A DNA stretch of 64,000 nt from Methylotenera oryzisoli (GTDB lineage: Bacteria > Pseudomonadota > Gammaproteobacteria > Burkholderiales > Methylophilaceae): the NCBI RefSeq assembly GCF_004661485.1, contig NZ_PQVH01000009.1, positions 1-64,000 on the forward strand, given 5' to 3'. Of this stretch, positions 1 through 6,962 are shown in pieces; the first letter of the stretch is position 1; each line of letters opens with the position of its first letter. The notes below the pieces were generated by a model. That model was given only the letters and a program-made list of their open reading frames with translations. It was not told the DNA's origin and made no database searches. Position numbers and translations under genes: made by a program.

Positions 1-20
1 CCTTACTTCAAACGTTAGGC
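1..20 (+). other. Right half of an integron attC-like site (truncated by window edge)
   Basis: The first 20 bases end in GTTAGGC (14-20), which fits the GTTRRRY core of attC recombination sites. They are preceded by CTTCAAAC, the same lead-in as the complete site at 470-476. Only the right arm is inside the window, so folding of the whole site cannot be judged. Its orientation places the integrase gene and attI to the left of the window. Confidence 0.6.
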
Positions 21-48
21 TTCATAATAATTCGAGCATTTAATAAAT

Positions 49-405
49 ATGAGCTACGCATCTTTTCTTTCAGTTATTTCACTAAACGTCATCTTAGGCT
101 TATTAGCTTTATTTCTTTTACGAAAGAATGCATCCTACTTTTTAGGCTTTCAGTATTTTTACCAAATCCTGTTCTCTTTGTTAGCATCACTCATTTGCCC
201 AACGTTTTTGCTGGCAGGTCACGGTGCAATCCCATTGCCCACATTAACTGCTATATCCATGCTGATATTAGGTAATGGCTCAGAGTATCAGTTTACATTT
301 TCTGATCTTGGTCTCAAAAATAGCACTGGTTTGGTATGGCTAATGCCTGCTGCGGTTTGCTTTATTGCTGTATATTTAAGTTCTTGGTCAAAAATTAAAA
401 AATAA
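49..405 (+). CDS. Small integral membrane protein of unknown function (integron cassette gene)
   Basis: I do not recognise this 118-residue protein. It is very hydrophobic, with about three or four membrane segments (roughly residues 5-24, 30-58 and 92-113) and a short basic C-terminus ending in KIKK. It starts at ATG 49 with only a weak ribosome site. It lies alone between the attC core at 14-20 and the attC site ending at 476, in the usual cassette arrangement of one gene followed by its recombination site. Function is unknown; small membrane proteins are common cassette cargo. The gene call rests on the open frame and its fit between the sites. Confidence 0.6.
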   Translation: MSYASFLSVISLNVILGLLALFLLRKNASYFLGFQYFYQILFSLLASLICPTFLLAGHGAIPLPTLTAISMLILGNGSEYQFTFSDLGLKNSTGLVWLMPAAVCFIAVYLSSWSKIKK

Positions 406-418
406 TGCCCATAGTCAT

Positions 419-476
419 GCATAACCCATCATTCAAGCGGGACGCCTAACGGCGCCCCTTAATTCAAACGTTGGAC
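419..476 (+). other. attC recombination site of the first cassette
   Basis: The site runs from an AAC-containing left core (GCATAAC, 419-425) to the right core GTTGGAC (470-476). Between them are TCATTCAAGCGGGACGCC and GGCGCCCCTTAATTCAAAC, which pair imperfectly around a TAAC loop. The TCATTCAAGC and CTTAATTCA blocks resemble classical 59-base elements from memory. The same blocks recur at 5038-5080. Confidence 0.75.
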
Positions 477-528
477 GTCAGATTTCGCGGCATCATTCAG
501 ATGTCAACACATGTAGGAGATGCAAATT

Positions 529-933
529 ATGAAACTAACTGGTGGTTGTCATTGCGGTGCCATTCGGCACGAAGTTGAAGGCGAGCCGCTGACTCATGCA
601 CTATGCCATTGCTCTGACTGTCGGCGGCACTCCGGAGCCCCGATGGTAGGATGGACCATGTATCCTCATGAGCCCATCAAGATTACGAAGGGCGGACCTA
701 AGACTTACGAGTCATCGGAACACAGCAGACGGCAGTTTTGTCCAGACTGCGGGACAGGGCTTTTCTACTCGAATGCTTCTGTTCTACCGGGACTGATAGA
801 CGTTCAGAGCGCAACATACGATGAGCCAGATACCGTTCCAGTGCGAATTCATATTCAAGTTGCAGAGCGCATCAGTTGGATGGGGCATGCGCACGAATTG
901 CCGAAGTGCGATCGCTATCCACCGATTGAATAG
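529..933 (+). CDS. GFA/CENP-V domain zinc protein (cassette gene)
   Basis: This 134-residue protein belongs to the GFA (glutathione-dependent formaldehyde-activating enzyme-like) fold. The expected cysteine ladder is present: CHCG near the N-terminus, CHCSDCRRHSG, and FCPDCGTGL about 70 residues in, which bind structural and catalytic zinc in the family. I chose ATG 529 over the in-frame ATG at 520 because AGGAG (515-519) abuts 520 but sits 9 bases before 529. GFA genes are frequent in integron cassettes, and this one lies between attC-like sites. True formaldehyde-glutathione activity is disputed for many members, so the substrate is open. Confidence 0.88.
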   Translation: MKLTGGCHCGAIRHEVEGEPLTHALCHCSDCRRHSGAPMVGWTMYPHEPIKITKGGPKTYESSEHSRRQFCPDCGTGLFYSNASVLPGLIDVQSATYDEPDTVPVRIHIQVAERISWMGHAHELPKCDRYPPIE

Positions 934-941
934 ATAATATG

Positions 942-1005
942 ACGCCAAAACTAGCAGTCAAGCGGACCTCTGCGAAAAACTCAGCAGCCTACTTTCACGT
1001 TAAAC
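942..1005 (+). other. Degenerate attC-like site after the GFA cassette
   Basis: The block begins nine bases after the GFA stop codon. It contains GTCAAGCGGAC (compare ATTCAAGCGGGAC in the site at 419-476) and ends in ACTTTCACGTTAAAC, where GTTAAAC (999-1005) fits GTTRRRY. The arms pair less well than in the first site. It is probably a diverged attC. A separate small hairpin, GTCCGC-ATA-GCGGAC, follows at 1015-1029. Confidence 0.5.
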
Positions 1006-1207
1006 GACAGCTTTGTCCGCATAGCGGACGTTTGTAAGTAATCTTTCACTAGTTTCTCAACAAGAATTATTAAGTGTCTACTTTGAAATAATTCCAAGCA
1101 GCCATTTTGACTGGAGTACTCATGCAACAGACAAGCGCGAGTGTTTCGACCTACTTTAAGAGACAGTGATGAGCGTGAAAATTATCTGGCTTTGTCACCT
1201 TTAGTAG

Positions 1208-1417
1208 CTAAACCACCCCACCATAACTTATCGCGCTTAAAACTTTCTTAACTTCCTCTAGGCTAGATTCAGACTCAGCCATTGATATTGGAGTCGCACC
1301 TAAGGCAAAATTTTCTTTATGTAGCCATGCATCAGCCATAGTTTTAGTACCAAACGTTTCAATAGCAAGTATCTGCAATTCATCAATACGAAGTTCTAGC
1401 TCTGACTTTTTTGTCAT
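1208..1417 (-). CDS. Orphan DUF2384 (MbcA/ParS/Xre C-terminal) antitoxin-like protein
   Basis: The 69-residue protein matches the toxin-binding domain of Xre/MbcA/ParS antitoxins: an AIETFG motif, then AWLHKENFALGATP and a C-terminal VLSAISYGG, close to the family pattern A..FG...A..WL..PN..LGG.TP....L....YG. The usual N-terminal helix-turn-helix is missing; only about 15 charged residues precede the domain. I chose ATG 1417 because AAGGAG lies 7 bases upstream; the longer frame to 1450 has no such site. No RES-domain toxin is next to it on either strand. It could be a lone antitoxin, a decoy or a remnant of a toxin-antitoxin pair in the cassette region. Confidence 0.7.
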   Translation of the reverse strand: MTKKSELELRIDELQILAIETFGTKTMADAWLHKENFALGATPISMAESESSLEEVKKVLSAISYGGVV

Positions 1418-2339
1418 CTCCAATCTCCTTAGAAATAAACTATAAAACAACTCATAATAAACTGTTCAATTATATTTTTAAAAACTGAAACCGATTTCAT
1501 ATATTAATAGCGTTTATGTCTCAGGATAGAGTTAGTTAATGCATTAGTTTAAAACTATCAATTAGTTGCTCACTAGATAATCCTTAAGTGGTTGAAGCTA
1601 ATAATTGAAGCCTAGAAAGAACAATGACCGCATAAGCGGCCATTGCATGCAAGACTCTCTCAGTGCTTTCACACCTAGCCACTCCTGGTGACATCTAGTT
1701 TCATAGACGGCGCTACGTTTTTTCACTCGCTTTAACGTAGCCTTATAACGACAATAACATTTTATCAAAATATGTAAATATTTATTTTGTTTACATAGAA
1801 CGAAGCGAACATTGAAATTAATACAATAGCTTTAAATCTTGAATAGTTTATGATTCCATCATTAACTTAGGCCTAAGTTATGATTCATTAGAACAACTCT
1901 ACTAAGTTCAACGTAATTAAAAAATCAGCCATAGAAATATAAATTTATGTTTCCAAAATTAGTAGTAATAAGGTAATTCCTACACTCTTGTCAGTGGCAG
2001 CATAACTTTGTCACAAAGACAGCTTTATGCTTTCAAATCAATTATCCAAGTTTATGCTTGCAATAGATTTTTGAACAAAGATGGTCCGCTTTGGGGCTAA
2101 ATTAGTCACGCCTATTTCATCGCTTCAAGAATAATTGAGGAAAATTCAGAAATCAGTGGCAACCGATCTAAATAAAAATTTGAAACATGAGGGATTACGA
2201 CTCTTAAATTTCCCCTCCATGACAAAATACCCCTTCCCGTTCAGTCATAATTAGTTGGAACAATTAGTAGAAATTACGTCTCTCGGCAACATATTGGTTC
2301 AGTAAGATTCTGTGGCATTTATCTCTGATGCGTTAGTGT
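1418..2339. other. AT-rich intergenic stretch with inverted repeats, no gene seen
   Basis: About 0.9 kb without a supportable gene on either strand. It holds several inverted repeats: AATGACCGC-ATAA-GCGGCCATT (1621-1642, one mismatch), CTACGTT...AACGTAG (1713-1740), an 18-bp perfect palindrome (1863-1880) and CTTTG-TCA-CAAAG near 2008-2020. The right end must carry the promoter of the YcaO gene, but I cannot place it with confidence. Confidence 0.5.
1863..1880. repeat. 18-bp perfect palindrome
   Basis: TAACTTAGG and its exact reverse complement are joined without a spacer. The near-identical words ATGATTCCAT and TGATTCAT flank it. No gene abuts it, so it is not an obvious operator. Confidence 0.6.
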
Positions 2340-2429
2340 GTGAAAAGCATCGATGTATTACACGGCATCCGCGTTGTGAGAGATAATAGCGCCCACATCA
2401 TTTTTGCACTATATTTTGGAAATATCACC

Positions 2430-4634
2430 ATGGAAATTAAAGTCAACTTTCTCGATAAGCTACGTCTTGAAGCCAAGTTCGATGACTTCACGGTGATTGC
2501 TGATCAGCCTATTCGCTATAAAGGCGATGGCTCAGCTCCCGGGCCTTTTGATTATTTTTTGGCTTCATCAGCCTTATGTGCAGCTTATTTTGTGAAGTTA
2601 TACTGCAGCACGCGTAATATCCCTACCGAAAATATCCGCCTTTCGCACAACAATATTGTTGACCCGGAAAACCGTTACCAGCAGATTTTCAAGATTCAAG
2701 TTGAGTTGCCAGCAGATATCTCTGACAAAGACCGCCAAGGGATTTTGCGCTCCATAGACCGTTGTACGGTGAAAAAAGTGGTGCAAGCTGGCCCTGAGTT
2801 TGTGATTGAAGAAGTCGCGAATCTGGACGAAGATGCGCAGGCGTTGCTGATGGTGAATCCATCTACTGATACACACACCTACATTACCGGCAAAGACTTA
2901 CCTTTAGAACAAACCATCGCCAATATGTCGGGGCTGCTGGCGAACTTGGGCATTAAGATTGAAATCGCTTCTTGGCGCAATATCATTCCTAATGTGTGGT
3001 CATTGCATATCCGTGATGCGCACTCGCCTATGTGTTTTACCAATGGCAAAGGCGCCACCAAGGAAAGCGCCTTAGCGTCGGCATTGGGTGAATATATCGA
3101 GCGACTGAGCAACAACCATTTCTATGCTGGTTCATACTGGGGCGAAGATATCGCCAACGCGGCATTTGTACATTATCCCAACGAGCGCTGGTTTAAGCCG
3201 GGCCGCAAAGATGCACTGCCGAAAGAGATTCTGGATGAATACTGCTTGGAAATTTACAACCCTGATGGCGAGCTGCGCGGTTCGCATCTGGTCGACACCA
3301 ACTCTGGCAATGCCGAGCGCGGTATCTGTTCGCTACCCTATGTGCGCCAGTCGGACGGCGAAATCGTCTACTTTCCATCCAACCTGATTGAAAACCTATA
3401 TGTCAGCAACGGCATGAGTGCCGGTAATACACTAGCCGAAGCGCAGGTGCAATGCTTATCGGAGATTTTTGAACGGGCGGTCAAACGCGAAATTCTTGAA
3501 GGTGAAATCGCCTTGCCTGATGTCCCGCAGGAAGTGCTGGCGAAATACCCTAGTATTATGGCTGGCATTCAAGGCTTGGAAGAGCAAGGCTTTCCGGTGC
3601 TGGTAAAAGATGCGTCGCTGGGTGGGATCTACCCCGTGATGTGCGTCACTTTAATGAACCCGCGCACGGGCGGTGTGTTTGCCTCGTTCGGTGCGCACCC
3701 TTGTTTAGAAATAGCGCTGGAACGCAGCCTGACGGAATTATTACAGGGACGCAGTTTAGAAGGCCTGAACGACTTGCCGCAACCCACCTTTGCCAGTGAA
3801 GCCGTGACCGAGTCCAATAACTTTGTTGAACATTTTATTGATTCCAGCGGCATTGTTTCATGGCGCTTCTTCAGCGCAAAATCGGATTATGACTTTGTGG
3901 AGTGGGATTTCTCTGGCCAAGGTGAAAACTCGAATACTGATGAGGCTGCAACCTTGTTTGGCATTCTGGCAGAAATGGGCAAAGAAGCTTACGTGGCAGT
4001 TTATGACCAGTTAGGCGCGACGGCTTGTCGTATCTTGGTGCCAGGCTATTCGGAAGTGTATCCGGTAGAGGATTTGGTCTGGGACAACACCAATAAGGCG
4101 CTGTTGTTCCGTGCGGATATTCTGAATCTACATCAGTTAGACGATGCAAGCCTAGAAGTACTGCTTGAGCGTTTAGAAAATAACGAGCTGGATGATTACG
4201 GCGACATCGCCACCTTAATCGGCATCCAATTTGACGAGAATACGGACTGGGGCCAGCTCACAGTGCTGGAGTTGAAGCTACTCGTTAATCTCGCCTTGCA
4301 GCAATTTGAGGAGGCGCATGAATTGGTGGGTGCCTTCCTACAATACAACGACAACACGGTTGAGCGCGGATTGTTTTATCAGGCCTTGAATGTGGTGCTG
4401 GAGGTGTTGCTAGATGACGACCTGGAGTTGGATGACTACGTGGTTAACTTCCGCAGGATGTTTGGTCATGCCAGAATGGATGCCGCTATAGGCTCAACGG
4501 ATGGCAGCGTACGATTCTACGGCCTGACGCCAACCAGTCTTAAATTAGAAGGGCTAGACAGACACCACCGCCTGATCGATAGCTACAGAAAATTGCATAC
4601 AGCGCGCGCTAATATGGCTACTACAACCAGTTAG
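2430..4634 (+). CDS. ycaO: OsmC-YcaO fusion protein (RimO-accessory type YcaO)
   Basis: From ATG 2430 this is a 734-residue fusion. Residues about 1-130 are OsmC-like, with the two reactive-type cysteines in ALCAAYF and DRCTVKK. Residues about 155-560 match the E. coli YcaO core, with the ATP-site motifs TNGKGATKESALASALGEY, YVSNGMSAGNT and SEIFERAVK. The end is an E. coli-like helical TPR-type C-terminus. YcaO enzymes activate amide oxygens with ATP; this group is known as accessory to RimO, which methylthiolates ribosomal protein S12, though rimO is not nearby. The open frame extends to a GTG at 2340, but the OsmC match begins at 2430. The stop codon TAG lies inside GTTAGGC, an integron core. 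Confidence 0.85.
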   Translation: MEIKVNFLDKLRLEAKFDDFTVIADQPIRYKGDGSAPGPFDYFLASSALCAAYFVKLYCSTRNIPTENIRLSHNNIVDPENRYQQIFKIQVELPADISDKDRQGILRSIDRCTVKKVVQAGPEFVIEEVANLDEDAQALLMVNPSTDTHTYITGKDLPLEQTIANMSGLLANLGIKIEIASWRNIIPNVWSLHIRDAHSPMCFTNGKGATKESALASALGEYIERLSNNHFYAGSYWGEDIANAAFVHYPNERWFKPGRKDALPKEILDEYCLEIYNPDGELRGSHLVDTNSGNAERGICSLPYVRQSDGEIVYFPSNLIENLYVSNGMSAGNTLAEAQVQCLSEIFERAVKREILEGEIALPDVPQEVLAKYPSIMAGIQGLEEQGFPVLVKDASLGGIYPVMCVTLMNPRTGGVFASFGAHPCLEIALERSLTELLQGRSLEGLNDLPQPTFASEAVTESNNFVEHFIDSSGIVSWRFFSAKSDYDFVEWDFSGQGENSNTDEAATLFGILAEMGKEAYVAVYDQLGATACRILVPGYSEVYPVEDLVWDNTNKALLFRADILNLHQLDDASLEVLLERLENNELDDYGDIATLIGIQFDENTDWGQLTVLELKLLVNLALQQFEEAHELVGAFLQYNDNTVERGLFYQALNVVLEVLLDDDLELDDYVVNFRRMFGHARMDAAIGSTDGSVRFYGLTPTSLKLEGLDRHHRLIDSYRKLHTARANMATTTS

Positions 4635-5081
4635 GCTATTATTAAATACACACGGAAATGAAAATATGCAATTAAATGAAATAGCTGAACTCGCGCTGAA
4701 AATTCGAGAAAAATACCATCTGTTGGAGAAAAAGCATCATGGGAGCGAATGGACTATTCAAGAAGATGCACTAGCTTTTCTAACTGATGCTAGCTTGGTC
4801 GGTCGTCTCACTATGTCACAGCAGGGACGTTGGCCATCTGGAGACGAAGACTTATCGCAACTCAAACACAAGCTTGGAGAAAGTGTCTGGTGGTTAATCG
4901 TTCTATCACAGCGAATGAACATTGACATTTGCGAGGTAGTGGAAACGTTTCTAAAGAATACAGAAGATAAGTTGAGTAATACTAAATAGTTTTTATGTTT
5001 ATCAAAAGCCATGCGAATCAAAATTATTCCTAACCTATCATTCAAGCGGAACCTGTTAAAGCAGGCCCCTTAATTCAAACA
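4631..5081 (+). mobile_element. Integron-type gene cassette carrying a MazG-like gene, inserted at the ycaO stop codon
   Basis: The left boundary is G/TTAGGC at 4630-4636, overlapping the ycaO stop codon. The right boundary is the attC core ATTAGAC at 5081-5087. Between them is one gene followed by a well-formed attC-like site, which is the anatomy of a single cassette. Removing the cassette restores AGTTAGACACC, so ycaO would still end at the same TAG. Insertion at an isolated GTT is known for integron integrases. This is inferred from the two cores and is not proven. Confidence 0.6.
4666..4989 (+). CDS. MazG-like nucleotide pyrophosphohydrolase (iMazG type)
   Basis: This 107-residue all-alpha protein fits the MazG-like family: a buried W in SEWTIQEDALAF, the GRW motif after MSQQ, a D/E-rich turn (SGDEDLSQL) and HKLGESVWWLIVLSQ, which supply metal-binding acids in the fold. 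Such enzymes hydrolyse (d)NTPs to monophosphates and pyrophosphate and are thought to clean damaged nucleotides. A crystal structure of an integron-borne relative (iMazG, from a Vibrio cassette) is known, which matches the cassette setting here. The gene starts at ATG 4666 behind a weak GGAA, 31 bases after ycaO. Nucleotide preference cannot be read from the sequence. Confidence 0.82.
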   Translation: MQLNEIAELALKIREKYHLLEKKHHGSEWTIQEDALAFLTDASLVGRLTMSQQGRWPSGDEDLSQLKHKLGESVWWLIVLSQRMNIDICEVVETFLKNTEDKLSNTK

Positions 5082-5087
5082 TTAGAC
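5028..5087 (+). other. attC-like site after the MazG-like gene
   Basis: The left core TCCTAAC (5028-5034) is followed by TATCATTCAAGCGGAACCTG and, after TTAAAG, by CAGGCCCCTTAATTCAAAC. The right core is ATTAGAC (5081-5087). It shares TCATTCAAGCGG and CCCCTTAATTCAAAC with the attC at 419-476, so the two belong to one family. The inner arms CCTG/CAGG differ from GACGCC/GGCGCC, as expected for attC. The first base of the right core is A in place of G. Confidence 0.7.
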
Positions 5088-5238
5088 ACCAATCAAGGCA
5101 TTGCTGCTAGACAAGCCTTACCCCAATGAAAAACGACTGATCAGTATTTATAACATTGGGAGCGACGCGGATCTTAATCGAAAGCGCTGCCACCACTACC
5201 GAAAACTGTTAAAGCAGCGTGCTGTGTGCTCAACTTAA
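5086..5238 (+). pseudogene. Possible remnant of a small coding region
   Basis: A 50-codon open stretch with no start codon runs from just after the cassette boundary to TAA 5236-5238. It encodes a basic, protein-like sequence containing LDKPYPNEKRLISIYN and HHYRKLLKQRA. It is in the ycaO frame beyond the stop codon but does not resemble the YcaO C-terminus, which is complete. I do not recognise it. It may be chance or a decayed gene tail. Confidence 0.25.
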
Positions 5239-5292
5239 ATTTTAACGATAGCTAATTTGGTTGTTAGTTAGGCTTTGCAATTCTGTGCTTAA

Positions 5293-5916
5293 TTATTTAC
5301 TCAATTTATTTTTATTCTGCCAATTTTCAAGCGCTAATTCAGCAATTTCTAAAAGCTCATCTTTGCTGGTACCACTGGTTGCTTGTACTGACATGCCCTG
5401 ATGTAATGTAGCCAAATACTTAGCTAGCGATTTAGGCTTTGCATCATCAGGTAAATCGCCATCGATTTTGGCTTTTTCAAAACGTAGCACTAATTGATGC
5501 TCGTAAGCATATCTATATTGAATCAATAAATCCTTCACCATATCAGCGCTTTCTCCACTGGATAATGCTGCCTGAACGATCATGCAACCTTTAGGATGAT
5601 CTTTGGCAGTAAGGAATTCTGCGGCATTCAATAAAAAACGCTCAGCGACCTTGTAGGCTGTCGGTTCATTAATCACGTCTCGCACAAAGGCTACTGGACC
5701 TGACGTATATCTTGATAACGATTTCTTGAATAACTCTTCTTTGTTACCAAACGCGGCATATAAGCTAGGTTTATTTATCCCTAGCGTCTCAGTTAGCTCA
5801 GCCAGTGAGGCGCCTTCATAGCCTCTTTCCCAGAAAATGGCTAAAGCCTTATCAAGCGCTTCATCCATATCAAAAACTCTAGGCCGACCACGTAATTTTT
5901 TAACATTAATAGACAT
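5293..5916 (-). CDS. TetR/AcrR family transcriptional regulator
   Basis: The 207-residue protein has a basic start (KKLRGRPRVFD), then a TetR-type DNA-binding domain. The recognition region is about residues 38-65 (ASLAELTETLGINKPSLYAA), followed by FGNKEELF. The remainder is a helical ligand-binding domain typical of one-component repressors. It is divergent from the short-chain dehydrogenase gene at 6053. The 136-base gap carries two related imperfect palindromes bracketing a strong promoter, so this protein probably represses the dehydrogenase and itself. The inducer is unknown. Confidence 0.9.
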   Translation of the reverse strand: MSINVKKLRGRPRVFDMDEALDKALAIFWERGYEGASLAELTETLGINKPSLYAAFGNKEELFKKSLSRYTSGPVAFVRDVINEPTAYKVAERFLLNAAEFLTAKDHPKGCMIVQAALSSGESADMVKDLLIQYRYAYEHQLVLRFEKAKIDGDLPDDAKPKSLAKYLATLHQGMSVQATSGTSKDELLEIAELALENWQNKNKLSK

Positions 5917-5942
5917 CGCTAAATTTCATAAATTAAATAACA

Positions 5943-5954
5943 TACCAATTGTTA
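5943..5954. promoter_or_regulatory. Probable TetR operator 1
   Basis: TACCAATTGTTA is an imperfect palindrome (10 of 12 positions symmetric). It lies 11 bases upstream of the -35 element of the dehydrogenase promoter and close to the start of the tetR gene. Its TACCAAT half matches the complement of the half-site in the palindrome at 5999-6010. Confidence 0.5.
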
Positions 5955-5964
5955 CAAAAAAGTG

Positions 5965-5993
5965 TTGACAAAGCAAGTGGCGCTGTTTTATAT
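5965..5993 (+). promoter_or_regulatory. Sigma-70 type promoter of the SDR gene
   Basis: A consensus -35 hexamer TTGACA (5965-5970) is followed by a 17-base spacer and TTATAT (5988-5993). The gene start at 6053 is 60 bases downstream. The two operator-like palindromes flank the promoter, a layout that suits repression by steric block or looping. Confidence 0.7.
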
Positions 5994-5998
5994 TTATT

Positions 5999-6010
5999 TA
6001 CCGATTGGTA
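5999..6010. promoter_or_regulatory. Probable TetR operator 2
   Basis: TACCGATTGGTA is a near-perfect palindrome (10 of 12) just downstream of the -10 element, where a bound repressor would cover the transcription start. It is related to the palindrome at 5943-5954: ATACCAAT there is the exact reverse complement of ATTGGTAT here. Confidence 0.55.
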
Positions 6011-6052
6011 TTTAAATATAAATTTTATTCGTTTTTAATAAGTGAGGTTGTG

Positions 6053-6850
6053 ATGAGTTCAATAGTAAATCAAGGTAAAGCATTAATTACTGGGGCATCA
6101 ACTGGCATGGGTGCAGTGTATGCAGATAGACTTGCTAAGCGAGGATATGATCTGATTTTGGTATCTCGTGATGAGAACAAGTTAAATACCGTTGCTAGTA
6201 AAATAAAGTCTGATTACAAGGTCAATGTCACTGTCGTACCTGCTGATCTGACAATAAAATCAGAATTAGCACAGATAGAAAATCTGTTAAAGGCTGACAA
6301 AAGCATTACGCTGCTGGTCAACAATGCAGGGCTGGGTGCAGTAACTAAACTTGCGGAATCCAACATGGATGATATTGAGACGATGATTGCATTAAATGTC
6401 ATCGCACTGACAAGACTTTCTGCCGCAATTGTGCCGGGGTTGATTGCAAATGCGCATGGTGCAATTATCAATATTGCCTCTATCGTTGCACTTGCTCCAG
6501 AGCTTTTAAATGGCGCGTACAGCGGCTCTAAGTCGTACGTCGTTAACTTCACACAATCAATGCACCATGAGCTTGCAGATAAAGGCATCAAAGTACAAGC
6601 CGTATTACCCGGTGCGATTGATACCCCATTCTGGGATAAAAGTGGATTACCAGTGAATAATCTACCTGCTCAAATAGTGATGAGCCCAGAAAATTTAGTG
6701 GATGCAGCACTGGCAGGATTTGATTTAGGCGAAGTGATTACCATCCCATCACTACCCAACATCGAAGAATGGTATGCATTAGATAATGCCCGCAAAGCAC
6801 TTGGGCCAAACTTATCACACACTCAAGCAGCTAGTCGCTACCAAGCTTAG
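6053..6850 (+). CDS. Short-chain dehydrogenase/reductase (SDR)
   Basis: From ATG 6053 (265 residues) this is a classical SDR. It has the Rossmann glycine motif TGASTGMG near the N-terminus, the NNAG motif in LLVNNAGLGAV, a catalytic serine in NIASIVA and the YxxxK pair in YSGSKSY. It should oxidise or reduce a carbonyl/alcohol with NAD(P)H in the cytoplasm; the substrate cannot be told. The frame opens at 6005, but GTGAGG lies just before ATG 6053 and the glycine motif starts at the normal distance from it. It is probably controlled by the divergent TetR regulator. Confidence 0.9.
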   Translation: MSSIVNQGKALITGASTGMGAVYADRLAKRGYDLILVSRDENKLNTVASKIKSDYKVNVTVVPADLTIKSELAQIENLLKADKSITLLVNNAGLGAVTKLAESNMDDIETMIALNVIALTRLSAAIVPGLIANAHGAIINIASIVALAPELLNGAYSGSKSYVVNFTQSMHHELADKGIKVQAVLPGAIDTPFWDKSGLPVNNLPAQIVMSPENLVDAALAGFDLGEVITIPSLPNIEEWYALDNARKALGPNLSHTQAASRYQA

Positions 6851-6862
6851 ATATGCACTTTG

Positions 6863-6891
6863 CAGCACAGTTGATTACATCAACTGTGCTG
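6863..6891. terminator. Hairpin between convergent SDR and MFS genes
   Basis: CAGCACAGTTGAT and ATCAACTGTGCTG form a 13-bp perfect stem with a TAC loop, 12 bases after the SDR stop codon. The run of T after it is weak (TATTCATT), so it may work as a terminator for either strand or as an mRNA 3'-end stabiliser. Confidence 0.6.
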
Positions 6892-6962
6892 TATTCATTA
6901 AATCAACCCGATTGACGGACTTTCTCAAAATGAAAGGCCATGACTTAGCAAACACTTAAGCA

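Noticed and set aside
1621-1642. Hairpin AATGACCGC-ATAA-GCGGCCATT considered as a terminator or attC
   Set aside because: It has no T run, no GTTRRRY core beside it and no gene ending next to it.
2598-2876. Antisense frames within the OsmC-YcaO gene
   Set aside because: They lie wholly inside a well-matched gene and have no family resemblance.
5086-5238. Read-through extension of YcaO past its TAG
   Set aside because: The YcaO C-terminus before the stop already matches the E. coli protein end, so an extension is not needed.
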